DNA of 46,562 bases from Victivallis vadensis. Its GTDB lineage: Bacteria; Verrucomicrobiota; Lentisphaeria; Victivallales; GWF2-50-93. Below, one piece after another: positions 16,375 through 24,649 of the stretch. Location of the stretch: contig CAMCYE010000013.1 in NCBI GenBank assembly GCA_945883805.1, positions 1 to 46,562 of the forward strand, read 5' to 3'. The position numbers and the translations under genes were made by a program. The notes beneath the pieces were generated by a model. The model saw only the letters and a list, made by a program, of their open reading frames with translations, was not told the DNA's origin and searched no databases. The number at the start of each line of letters is the position of its first letter. Position 1 is the first letter of the stretch.

Positions 16375-16851
16375 GATAAACTTATATGATGAAATCAAAA
16401 AGGGAAGGAGCTTTTTGCGCCGAACGGAAAACTGGATGAGAAAACTGTTTCCAAGTTATGCTATGCATCGAACACTGTGGGACAGCTCAGGGGCAGATCC
16501 GGAATATTTTCAAAATGGGTGTTTTTAAAAACATGATTAATTGAACTCAAAATGTTTTCGAATATAGGCTATATTCATGTTCTATGGGATGGGTCTGTTT
16601 TTTATTTTAATAAATTCCTCCTTGAATTTATTCAAATGAAAAACTATAGGCATTCCTGGACATGCATGCAGCCCTGCATCATGTTGGCAATGCTGATAAG
16701 ATGCAACAATCTTGCGTAAAGATGCAATCAGAAATAATTGACTTGAATAATATTTTATGATACTGTCGCGGATAAACAAAAGAGGTTCCCATAAGAACAG
16801 ACATCCATGGGATGCATGTGAAAACAGTCTTTCAAAAAAGGAAAATACAAA
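16375..16851. promoter_or_regulatory. 477-bp intergenic region with probable regulated promoter
   Basis: There is no convincing gene. A weak reading frame of 30 codons starts at 16436 with no well-placed ribosome site. A 9-bp stem at about 16612-16635 (aataaattc/gaatttatt) encloses ctcctt. The strongest signals are the tandem repeats and promoter at 16698-16766, annotated separately. The gap marks the start of a new transcription unit for the M28-AAC(3) gene. Confidence 0.6.
16698..16766 (+). promoter_or_regulatory. Tandem 21-bp-spaced sites and sigma70-like promoter
   Basis: A direct repeat aagatgcaa occurs at 16698-16706 and 16719-16727, exactly 21 bp apart. The pair lies just upstream of TTGACT (16738-16743), a 17-bp spacer and TACTGT (16761-16766). 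A short inverted pair ttgc/gcaa (16712-16727) overlaps the second site. Two half-sites two helical turns apart, next to the -35 box, is the layout used by AraC/XylS-family activators. No AraC gene lies in the window. The -10 match is weak, which fits an activator-dependent promoter. Confidence 0.45.
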
Positions 16852-19602
16852 ATGAATACATCATTTGAAAAAATTCTGAAGGAAGTCAATATCCTCTGGC
16901 TGATGGAGAATTCCAGGAAGCTGATGGATTTGGAAGTCGGGCAGACGTTTGATCATTATCACGCGGCTGCGAAGTTCACTGCCAAACTCATAAAAGAGGC
17001 CGGACTTGAAAACTGTGAGACAATCGAGTTCCCCGCAGACGGGAAAACTGTCTATCAGGATAAACGCATGCCGCTGGCTTGGCGTGCAAGCGTCGGAAAA
17101 CTGACCATTAAGAAATCATCGGTCCCGTTTGAGAATCCTGTGGTCGCCGACTACAAACGCCATCCGTTTCATCTGGTCAAGGGATCCGTGTCGACTCCTG
17201 CCGGAGGACTGAATGTCCGGATAATCACCGAAGATCAGCTTTTTGCCGGACAGAATGCAGAAGGCGCACTGGTCATGATAAATCCGTTTACACGGCCTCG
17301 CGCAAGCATATTAACCCCCGCCCTCGACCTTGGCGCAATCGGACTGGTTACGGATAATCTGACCGGCAGGTATGACACGCCGCGCGGGATTCAATGGGTG
17401 ACCGCATGTACGGAAGGCAGAAACTGGCACGTCCAGTCTGATGACCGTCCGTTCATATGTTTCAGCGTCAGCCCTGAAAACGGAGACCAGATCAGAGCCG
17501 CCGCCGGAGCCGGAGAAGTCATTGCCCATGTGGAATGCGACGGAGCAAGATACAAAGGCACTGTGCCGGCGGTTACAGCGCTGATTCCCGGGAGGCGGAA
17601 AAAGGAATTATGGATATTTTCCCATCTTTACGAGCCTATGATCGATGATAACTCCAGCGGGGTGGTCGGCTCAATAGAGATAGCCAGGATCATCAAAAAA
17701 CTTGTCGATTCCGGTGAAATCCCGCCACTGGAATTTTCCCTGCGGCTGGTATTCACCATGGAATTCTACGGATATGCGGCATTCGCGGAAAAAATGATCG
17801 CAGGGGGCGGACACAAGTCAATCGGCGCGATAAACACCGACAGCTTCACAGGCGATAAACTCAAAATATTGCTGGCACCCCCGGGCACGCCGTTTTACGG
17901 CAATTGTCTGATGGAGAAAATTGCCGATGAATACAAAGGGCAAACCGATCCGATGATACTGGATGTAGTCCAGCAGGGAATGTATATGGATGACATGTTC
18001 TTAAGTGACTCCACCATGGGGATCCCGACATTGTGGGCTCTCGGCCAAGTTAAATGGTGGCACAACTCCGAGCAGAAGATAGACATTTTGTCGCCATTGG
18101 GTTTTTCCCGGATTGTCGCACTTATCGGATCCTGGGTGGAATCCGTCCTGACCATCAACAGTGAAACTCTCCCCCTTGCGGTTGCCGAGGCTTCCTCTTA
18201 TGCAAAGAAACATCTTCTTGACGAGGCGAAACGGATTCTCAACGCCCATGCTTCAGGTGAATTGAGAGTCGCTTCCGGCATCACCGGAGAAATACGGGAA
18301 CGCATGAAACACCGGATGAAATTGGAGGCCGACCGCCTGTCCGATTTCCGCGAAATATGCGATTCGCCGCTGATTGGAAGGCAAATTAAAAGCCTTGAGT
18401 CTGAAACACAGGACATTATCGCCGACATCGAACGGCAAATTAAAAATATCGCCGCCCCGGCAACAGGCGTTAAGAATGACAAGTGGTTTGACTATGCCGC
18501 TACAATTGTTCCCGGCCGTGCAACTCCCGGACTCCCCTATGACCTGATTGCCGCCCCCAAGGAGGAACGGGGTCCACAGCCCGACGGTATCATCTATGGC
18601 CCGTTTGCAAATATCTTATCAAACATGGACGGCAGGAAAAATCTCCAGAGCCTCGTCCGGGAGGCGGAATGGGAGGTCTGCACAGTTATCGCCCCACCCA
18701 TGTTAAAGAAATATATAACAGCGATTTCAAACCTGACAGATTATGGCTACCTGAAGACGAAATTTAAAAATACGTTGAAGAAAAAAGATATCGCCGACGC
18801 CATCCGTAAAACCGGAATCAAAGAGGGAGACCTGGTATTGGTGCATTCCGCACTGTCCTCGTTCGGCAGAATCGAGGGAGGCGCGGATACGGTCATTGAC
18901 GCCATCCTTGAAACCGTCGGACCAAAGGGAACCGTACTGTTCCCGACATTCAACGTGTCATTCATATATTTCGAGGGCACCATCAATAGAAACCGGAAAT
19001 ACCGCCCGTTTGATAAAAATGATCCGTCACAGGTGACTGTCGGAAAAATCCCGCAGGCTTTCCTGAAAAGAAAAGGCGTGCGCAGATCGGAACATCCCTC
19101 GCATTCCGTAGCCGGAACCGGACCGCTGGCGGAAAAATGCCTCTGCGGGCATAAGGAGACAGATTCGCCTACCGGGAAAAACAGCCCCTTCGCCAAATTG
19201 CTTGATTTCAAAGGGAAGATCCTGCACTTCGGCAGCGGTCTGGGAACTACGACATTTCTGCATTTCCTCGAAGATGAATTGAATCTTTCCTATCTCGGAA
19301 ATGCAGTTTGCAGGATAAAAGATCCCGGCGGGAAAGTCCGTTCGGTGATGGTTCCGAACCATCTGCCCGGACATCGGGATTTCTACGGTTCCAACGCCGA
19401 GAACTGCAAGTTTTTCAAAAAGGCTAAATCCCACGGGCTGAAAATAGGAGAAGTCTCTTTGGGGATTGGCAAATTGCAGTCCGTAGAGGCGGAAAAACTT
19501 AATGAAATCGGTATTCCGATCATACGGCAAGATCCGAATATTCTCCTTTGCGACAGCGAAGAATGCATTTTCTGCTCGAAAGGCAAGATCCGTCAATATT
19601 GA
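16852..19602 (+). CDS. Peptidase M28-like domain fused to AAC(3)-like N-acetyltransferase
   Basis: A 916-residue two-part protein. Residues about 1-430 resemble M28/aminopeptidase proteins with an inserted PA-like region. Candidate metal ligands are H258 (SHLYEP), D265/D266 (DDNSSG), E304 (FTMEFYG), D330 (INTDSF) and H404 (KWWHNSEQ). The usual second Asp of the H-x-D motif is Tyr here, and EE is EF, so activity is uncertain. Residues about 440-635 are a helical and linker section. From about 640 to 916 it is an antibiotic N-acetyltransferase (AAC(3), Pfam Antibiotic_NAT) domain: GDLVLVHSALSSFGRIEGGA, EHPSHSVAGTGPLA, TDSPTGKNSPFAKLL and ILHFGSGLGTTTFLH. There is no signal peptide. The fusion suggests paired deacylation and acylation of an amino compound; the substrate is unknown. 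Confidence 0.82.
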   Translation: MNTSFEKILKEVNILWLMENSRKLMDLEVGQTFDHYHAAAKFTAKLIKEAGLENCETIEFPADGKTVYQDKRMPLAWRASVGKLTIKKSSVPFENPVVADYKRHPFHLVKGSVSTPAGGLNVRIITEDQLFAGQNAEGALVMINPFTRPRASILTPALDLGAIGLVTDNLTGRYDTPRGIQWVTACTEGRNWHVQSDDRPFICFSVSPENGDQIRAAAGAGEVIAHVECDGARYKGTVPAVTALIPGRRKKELWIFSHLYEPMIDDNSSGVVGSIEIARIIKKLVDSGEIPPLEFSLRLVFTMEFYGYAAFAEKMIAGGGHKSIGAINTDSFTGDKLKILLAPPGTPFYGNCLMEKIADEYKGQTDPMILDVVQQGMYMDDMFLSDSTMGIPTLWALGQVKWWHNSEQKIDILSPLGFSRIVALIGSWVESVLTINSETLPLAVAEASSYAKKHLLDEAKRILNAHASGELRVASGITGEIRERMKHRMKLEADRLSDFREICDSPLIGRQIKSLESETQDIIADIERQIKNIAAPATGVKNDKWFDYAATIVPGRATPGLPYDLIAAPKEERGPQPDGIIYGPFANILSNMDGRKNLQSLVREAEWEVCTVIAPPMLKKYITAISNLTDYGYLKTKFKNTLKKKDIADAIRKTGIKEGDLVLVHSALSSFGRIEGGADTVIDAILETVGPKGTVLFPTFNVSFIYFEGTINRNRKYRPFDKNDPSQVTVGKIPQAFLKRKGVRRSEHPSHSVAGTGPLAEKCLCGHKETDSPTGKNSPFAKLLDFKGKILHFGSGLGTTTFLHFLEDELNLSYLGNAVCRIKDPGGKVRSVMVPNHLPGHRDFYGSNAENCKFFKKAKSHGLKIGEVSLGIGKLQSVEAEKLNEIGIPIIRQDPNILLCDSEECIFCSKGKIRQY

Positions 19603-19696
19603 GAGAATTGGTTCTTTCTCAAATTGACTGGGTTGCTCGGTTAATATCCGATATCCAATTATTTTCATGTTTGGATATTCACCGAACAACCCACTC

Positions 19697-19718
19697 GGCC
19701 ACTTGGCCACTTGGCCAC
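19697..19718. repeat. Short tandem word repeat (ggccactt x3)
   Basis: Three near-perfect copies of ggccactt lie between the M28-AAC(3) gene and nrdJ. A related patch of alternating words (atatccgatatccaatt) is at about 19644-19660. They belong to the same style of low-complexity, word-like intergenic repeat found at several other gene junctions here. Confidence 0.6.
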
Positions 19719-19841
19719 CAGTCAAACACCAATTTCTCCATTATTTTTTCTCGTGTGCTTGTCTTGGGATTTCCTTTGGCTATATTGAAAAACCCTATGA
19801 CCAATTTATGATTTGAAATAATTTTAAGGAATAAGATAAAA

Positions 19842-22121
19842 GTGGGATCAAATACATTCTTCGATGTTGGAGCGGAAATATGGAACAGGAAATATCGCTA
19901 CGAGGGTTCAAACGGTGTTCCAGAGGATAAGACAGTGCAGGAAACCTGGTCCCGGGTCGCCAGGGCGGCCGCCGCAAGGGAAAAGGATCGGAAATTATGG
20001 GAAAAGAACTTTTTTGAAATCCTGAGCGGCTACCGGTTCCTTCCCGGCGGAAGGATCCTTTCAAATGCCGGGACCGCGCGCTCCGCGGTGACGATGTTCA
20101 ACTGCTATGTGATGAACAGGATAGATGACTCCATCGAAGGCATTTTTGATGTTGTCAAGGATTCGGCGGTAACGCAGAAACAGGGGGGCGGAGTCGGATT
20201 CGATTTCTCAACGCTCAGACCGGCGAATTCGCATATCAAGGGATGCGAGGCTAAATCTTCCGGCCCCATAAGTTTCATGCAGGTTATGGATTCGACCTGT
20301 AAAACCATCATGAGCGCGGGACAGCGCAGGGGCGCACAGATGGCGGTACTGAGATGCGACCACCCGGATATCGAGGAATTCATCACCTCCAAGCATAAGG
20401 ATGGAAATCTGCGGATGTTCAATCTTTCCGTAGCCGTAACCGATAAATTCATTAAAGCGGTGAAGAATAAGGAAAAATGGGATCTCGTTTTCAACGGAAA
20501 CGTGTATAAGACATTGAGCGCAGTCGACCTGTGGGAACTTATCATGAAGTCCACATACGACTACGCCGAGCCGGGATTCATCCTGATCGACAGGGTGAAC
20601 CAGATGAACAACCTCCACTACTGCGAGGATATCTGCGCCACCAACCCCTGCGGAGAACAGCCGCTCCCCCCGTACGGCGCGTGCCTCCTGGGTTCGGTCA
20701 ACCTGACACAATTCGTCAGCAATCCGTTCACGGCAAAGGCGAAAATAGATTTCAGCGGAATTGAGCAGACTGTCAGAACAGCCGTGCGTTTTCTGGACAA
20801 CATTGTGGAAATAAGCGGATATCCCCTGGAGAAACAGAAGATTGAGGCCATAGGCAAACGACGCATGGGGCTGGGCATAACCGGACTTGCTGACCTCCTG
20901 ATTTTCATGAGGACGCGCTACGGCTCCACGGAGTCAGTCAAAATTTCTGCGGATGTAATGAAAACCATCACATATTCCGCATACGATGCAAGCATCGGAC
21001 TTGGAAAGGAAAAAGGCGTCTTCCCGATGTTTGACTTTTCAAAATATCCCAAGAGCAAATTTGTTTCATCCCTGCCCAGGGAAATCCAGAAGGGCATTTC
21101 AAAATACGGCTTGCGGAATTCGCACCTGACATCTATCGCCCCGACCGGTACAATCAGCCTGTTCGCGGGAAACATATCAAGCGGAATTGAACCGGTTTTC
21201 GCACTGACCTACGACAGGAAAATCAGAAATACAACCGAGCAGGATTTCACAGTGGTTGAAGTTTCGGACTACGCCTATCGCAAATTCAAGAGCAAGAACA
21301 AGGACTCCAAGATTCCAGGTTATTTTGTCACCGCAGACCAAGTCACGCCTGAAGAGCATGTCAAAATCCAGGCCGAACTCCAGAAATATGTCGACAGTTC
21401 CATATCCAAGACCATTAATGTCCCCACCGATTATCCGTACGAGAAGTTCAAGGATATCTACATGTTCGCATGCGACCACGGTCTCAAAGGCTGCACGACA
21501 TTCAGGCCTTCGGACAAGATCGCGGGAATCCTGGTGAAAAAAGACGATGCCCCGAAAAACGGGAAGATCCCCGCTATTCCGGACCTGCCAAGGCCGAAAG
21601 AACTCGAGGGGACGACATATAAGATAAAGACCCCTCTTGCACCGGATGCGCTTTATCTTACAATCAATGACATCGTCGAGCCGGAAACCGGAAAAAGAAG
21701 GCCCTACGAACTTTTCATTAACACGAAGAATCTCCAGCATTTGAGCTGGATTGTGGCAATGACCCGTCTGATTTCGGCGGTGTTCCGGAAAGAGCCGGAT
21801 CCCAGCTTTCTAGTGGACGAACTCAAAAGCATCTACGACCCTAACGGCGGATATTTTTCGGAAGGCAAATATATTCCCTCCCTGGCCGCCGATATCGGGC
21901 TTGTGATTGAAAAACATCTTACAAAAATCGGGATGATCAAGAAAAAGGAAAACGGCAACGGTGCGGCTCCCGCGCCGGAAACGACTGGGAAATCAAAAAA
22001 GAAGCAGGAGAAAACGGAAAACAAGAACTTGATGATATGCCCGCAGTGCAATGACAAGAGCCTTTACTATCAGGAAAACTGCCTGAAATGCCTGAGTTGC
22101 GGATACAGCAAGTGCGGATAA
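19842..22121 (+). CDS. nrdJ: Adenosylcobalamin-dependent ribonucleotide reductase, class II
   Basis: The 759-residue product reduces ribonucleotides to deoxyribonucleotides using adenosylcobalamin, without a separate radical subunit. FNCYVMNRI supplies the first active-site cysteine, QGGGVGFDFSTLRP the phosphate region, and CATNPCGEQPLPPYGACLLG the radical-bearing cysteine in NPCGE. PTGTISLFAGNISSGIEPVF and a zinc-ribbon-like tail with two CPxC/CLxC pairs ending CGYSKCG complete the family pattern. The start is GTG 19842, about ten bases after aaggaa. I see no B12 riboswitch in the 239 bases upstream. It lies directly before the wall-synthesis genes, an unusual neighbour. Confidence 0.93.
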   Translation: MGSNTFFDVGAEIWNRKYRYEGSNGVPEDKTVQETWSRVARAAAAREKDRKLWEKNFFEILSGYRFLPGGRILSNAGTARSAVTMFNCYVMNRIDDSIEGIFDVVKDSAVTQKQGGGVGFDFSTLRPANSHIKGCEAKSSGPISFMQVMDSTCKTIMSAGQRRGAQMAVLRCDHPDIEEFITSKHKDGNLRMFNLSVAVTDKFIKAVKNKEKWDLVFNGNVYKTLSAVDLWELIMKSTYDYAEPGFILIDRVNQMNNLHYCEDICATNPCGEQPLPPYGACLLGSVNLTQFVSNPFTAKAKIDFSGIEQTVRTAVRFLDNIVEISGYPLEKQKIEAIGKRRMGLGITGLADLLIFMRTRYGSTESVKISADVMKTITYSAYDASIGLGKEKGVFPMFDFSKYPKSKFVSSLPREIQKGISKYGLRNSHLTSIAPTGTISLFAGNISSGIEPVFALTYDRKIRNTTEQDFTVVEVSDYAYRKFKSKNKDSKIPGYFVTADQVTPEEHVKIQAELQKYVDSSISKTINVPTDYPYEKFKDIYMFACDHGLKGCTTFRPSDKIAGILVKKDDAPKNGKIPAIPDLPRPKELEGTTYKIKTPLAPDALYLTINDIVEPETGKRRPYELFINTKNLQHLSWIVAMTRLISAVFRKEPDPSFLVDELKSIYDPNGGYFSEGKYIPSLAADIGLVIEKHLTKIGMIKKKENGNGAAPAPETTGKSKKKQEKTENKNLMICPQCNDKSLYYQENCLKCLSCGYSKCG

Positions 22122-22134
22122 AATCCGCACTTGC
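22108..22134 (+). terminator. 12-bp hairpin overlapping the nrdJ stop codon
   Basis: gcaagtgcggat (22108-22119) and atccgcacttgc (22123-22134) form a perfect 12-bp stem with a three-base loop, followed by ggatttta. The left arm encodes the last residues of the conserved SKCG tail and the first base of the stop, so the terminator-like structure is built into the coding end. The T-run is short, so termination may be partial. Confidence 0.6.
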
Positions 22135-22182
22135 GGATTTTATGTCATTAACAATTTACAACTTATAATTTGAAGCCTGGAA

Positions 22183-23283
22183 ATGTTATACTATTTAACT
22201 GATCTTGACACTTATTTCGGTCCGTTGCGGCTTTTTCAATATGTAACGTTCAGGGCGGGGGGTGCAGCCATTACGGCTATGCTCATCGCATTGTTCTTCG
22301 GGCCGTTTACGGTAAGGACGCTGAAAAAACTCGGGACGGTCGCGCCTTCGCGTCTCAAGGGGCTTGTCCCCGACATGCACATAAATCCTGAAAAAGACAA
22401 AGTGCCTTCGATGGGGGGGATCCTCATCATTGCAAGCATTACCATCTCCACGCTTCTCTGGGCTCTTCCGTTCAACCCGCTTGTAACGGTTTTCCTGGTA
22501 ACCCTTCTCGCTCTCGGCGGAGTCGGATTCTGGGATGATTACACAAAGGTCGCATTTGGCAGACGGGATGGGATTTCAGGAAAGTTGAAACTGTTCCTGC
22601 AGTTCCTCGTCGCTTTTGCCGCCGCCTGGTATCTCGATTCGCTCCCGGAAACACATCATCTTCTCAGACAGATCGTGTTTCCGTTCCAGAAAAGTCCGAT
22701 TGTTGAAAACCTCCCGGCAATGATTGCCTTCGGATTCGCCGCACTGGTTGTGGTGGCGTGCTCCAACGCCGTGAACCTGACCGACGGCAAGGATGGGCTC
22801 GCCGTCGGCTGTTCCATCTTCTGCACTCTCACCTATGGCATATTCGCCTATATCTGCGGGCACAAGATATTTGCGGGATACCTGAATGTACCGTTCATTC
22901 CCGGATCCAGCGAGGTTGTTGTTTTCGCAGCCGCAATCATGGGCGCATGCATCGGATTCCTCTGGTACAACTGCCTTCCTGCGTCAATGTTCATGGGCGA
23001 CACGGGAAGTCTTGCGCTCGGGGGGTCTATCGGTCTCATTGCAGTTCTGGTGAAACAGGAACTGCTCCTGGTGATCGTAGGAGGTGTATTCGTAGTGGAA
23101 GCCGTGTCGGTGATCATTCAGGTGATCAGTTTCAAGCTCTTCAAAAAACGGGTCTTCCTATGCACTCCGATTCATCATCATTTTGAAAGGCTTGGCTGGC
23201 CAGAGTCGCAGATTGTGATAAGGTTCTGGATAATCTCGGGAATACTCGCCCTCATTGGACTCGCAACTCTGAAATTGCGATGA
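22183..23283 (+). CDS. mraY: Phospho-N-acetylmuramoyl-pentapeptide transferase
   Basis: A 366-residue integral membrane enzyme that moves phospho-MurNAc-pentapeptide from UDP to undecaprenyl phosphate, giving lipid I. It has about ten helices. Signature regions are KVPSMGGILI (residues 73-82), the catalytic DDYTK (118-122), NLTDGKDGLA with further active-site aspartates, and the C-terminal histidine run in CTPIHHHFERLGW. Length is normal for MraY. It is followed after 19 bases by murD, the conserved order of the division and cell-wall cluster. The usual upstream neighbours murE and murF are missing; nrdJ occupies that place. Confidence 0.95.
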   Translation: MLYYLTDLDTYFGPLRLFQYVTFRAGGAAITAMLIALFFGPFTVRTLKKLGTVAPSRLKGLVPDMHINPEKDKVPSMGGILIIASITISTLLWALPFNPLVTVFLVTLLALGGVGFWDDYTKVAFGRRDGISGKLKLFLQFLVAFAAAWYLDSLPETHHLLRQIVFPFQKSPIVENLPAMIAFGFAALVVVACSNAVNLTDGKDGLAVGCSIFCTLTYGIFAYICGHKIFAGYLNVPFIPGSSEVVVFAAAIMGACIGFLWYNCLPASMFMGDTGSLALGGSIGLIAVLVKQELLLVIVGGVFVVEAVSVIIQVISFKLFKKRVFLCTPIHHHFERLGWPESQIVIRFWIISGILALIGLATLKLR

Positions 23284-23302
23284 AACAATCGGAAATCGGC
23301 AA

Positions 23303-24649
23303 TTGAAAATAGAAAATGTAATCGTCCTCGGACTCGGAATCAGCGGCCGTGCCGCAGTTGAACTTGCCCTTGAAAAAGGGTTCAGAGTCTGCGCTTTTGA
23401 TGAGAATGCCTCCCCGGAACTAGATGAATTCATGGAATCCCGCAGAGATCAGCGGCTTGATGTCCGGCTCGGATGGAAAAACGGAGAACTTCCCGGCGCA
23501 GACCTGATCGTCATAAGTCCCGGCATCGCTGACTCCTCCCCTCTCGGTCAAGCCGCAGCGAGAAGCAATATCCCGGTGATAAGCGAGCTTGAATTCGGTT
23601 TCGGATTTTGCAGAACCCCGATACTCGCCATCACAGGCACAAACGGGAAAACCACCACCACCGAACTCACCTGTCACCTTCTAAATTCCATCGGCAGAAA
23701 ATCTGCCGTTTCCGGAAATATCGGCATCCCCCTCTCAAAATCCGTACTCGATCCGGACAAATGCGATTTTCTGGTAGTTGAAACCAGTTCCTTCCAGCTT
23801 GACGCCTCTGCCAATTTCGCACCTGAATCGGCCGTTCTTCTCAATATCGCGTCCGACCACATGAACCGTTATGAAACGGAGAAAGACTATGCGAAATCAA
23901 AATTCAGTATTTTTAAAAACATCAAGTCGCATGAAAATAAAATCATACGTTCAGATCTTCTGCCGTATTGGAACGAGTTCTTTCCAGGCGCGGAAAAACC
24001 GGTTGCATTCTCGTGCTCGGATGAAACTGCGGATTATTGTTTTGACAGGCGCGGAGAAATAGTAATCAGGGGGAAATCCTTTATGAGATTTTCTGAAACA
24101 CAACTTCTGGGCGCACATAATGCTGAAAATCTGATGGCGTCTCTGGCCCTTGTTTTCTCTGTCGTCCCTGAACCGCCGCTGGATCTCCTCAAGAAAGGCG
24201 CCTGCGAATTTCGCACAGGATCGCACCGGCTGGAAATCGTAAAGAAGGCAAACGGGATCACTTATGTCAACGATTCAAAGGCCACCAATCCGGATTCATT
24301 GATGGTCGCACTTCGGGCCGTGGGGGCAAAAAAAAATGTCTGCCTGATCGCAGGAGGACTCGATAAGAATATGGACTTTTCATCAGTGCTGACGGAAAAA
24401 GAGAGGATAAAAACAGCTTTTCTTGTAGGAGAATGCAAAAATAAATTGGCAAATCTGTGGAAAAATGATATAAGTTGCGTAATATTTAAAACCTTTGAAG
24501 ATGCCGTGATTGCCGCATGTGATGAATCTGAACCTGGCGATGTGGTTCTTTTGTCACCGGGATGTGCAAGCATGGATATGTTCAGAGACTATAAGCATAG
24601 AGGTCAAAGTTTTACTTCGATAATTAACAGGAGGTTTGAAAGTGAGTAA
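23303..24649 (+). CDS. murD: UDP-N-acetylmuramoyl-L-alanine:D-glutamate ligase
   Basis: A 448-residue cytoplasmic Mur ligase that adds D-glutamate in peptidoglycan precursor synthesis. The N-terminal UDP-binding domain begins VIVLGLGISGRAA. The central ATP-binding motif TGTNGKTTTT is at residues 111-120, followed by ETSSFQLD and NIASDHMNRY. The C-terminal domain carries VNDSKATNPDS and LLSPGCASMDMFRDYKHRG. The start appears to be TTG at 23303; the nearby ATG is out of frame and I see no better start. Its stop overlaps the start of the LysM gene by eight bases. Confidence 0.94.
   Translation: MKIENVIVLGLGISGRAAVELALEKGFRVCAFDENASPELDEFMESRRDQRLDVRLGWKNGELPGADLIVISPGIADSSPLGQAAARSNIPVISELEFGFGFCRTPILAITGTNGKTTTTELTCHLLNSIGRKSAVSGNIGIPLSKSVLDPDKCDFLVVETSSFQLDASANFAPESAVLLNIASDHMNRYETEKDYAKSKFSIFKNIKSHENKIIRSDLLPYWNEFFPGAEKPVAFSCSDETADYCFDRRGEIVIRGKSFMRFSETQLLGAHNAENLMASLALVFSVVPEPPLDLLKKGACEFRTGSHRLEIVKKANGITYVNDSKATNPDSLMVALRAVGAKKNVCLIAGGLDKNMDFSSVLTEKERIKTAFLVGECKNKLANLWKNDISCVIFKTFEDAVIAACDESEPGDVVLLSPGCASMDMFRDYKHRGQSFTSIINRRFESE

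Noticed and set aside
16582..16779. 65-codon minus-strand frame upstream of the M28-AAC(3) gene
   Set aside because: It overlaps the promoter and tandem sites and its translation has no recognisable features. The aaggagg in its leader is part of a small hairpin loop.
19027..19725. 232-codon minus-strand frame
   Set aside because: It is antisense to the well-supported AAC(3)-like domain and runs into repeat DNA at its 5' end.
19603..19841. Possible cobalamin riboswitch before nrdJ, suggested by ggccac words
   Set aside because: I could not find a B12-box-like core or the expected paired stems; the ggccac words are a simple tandem repeat.
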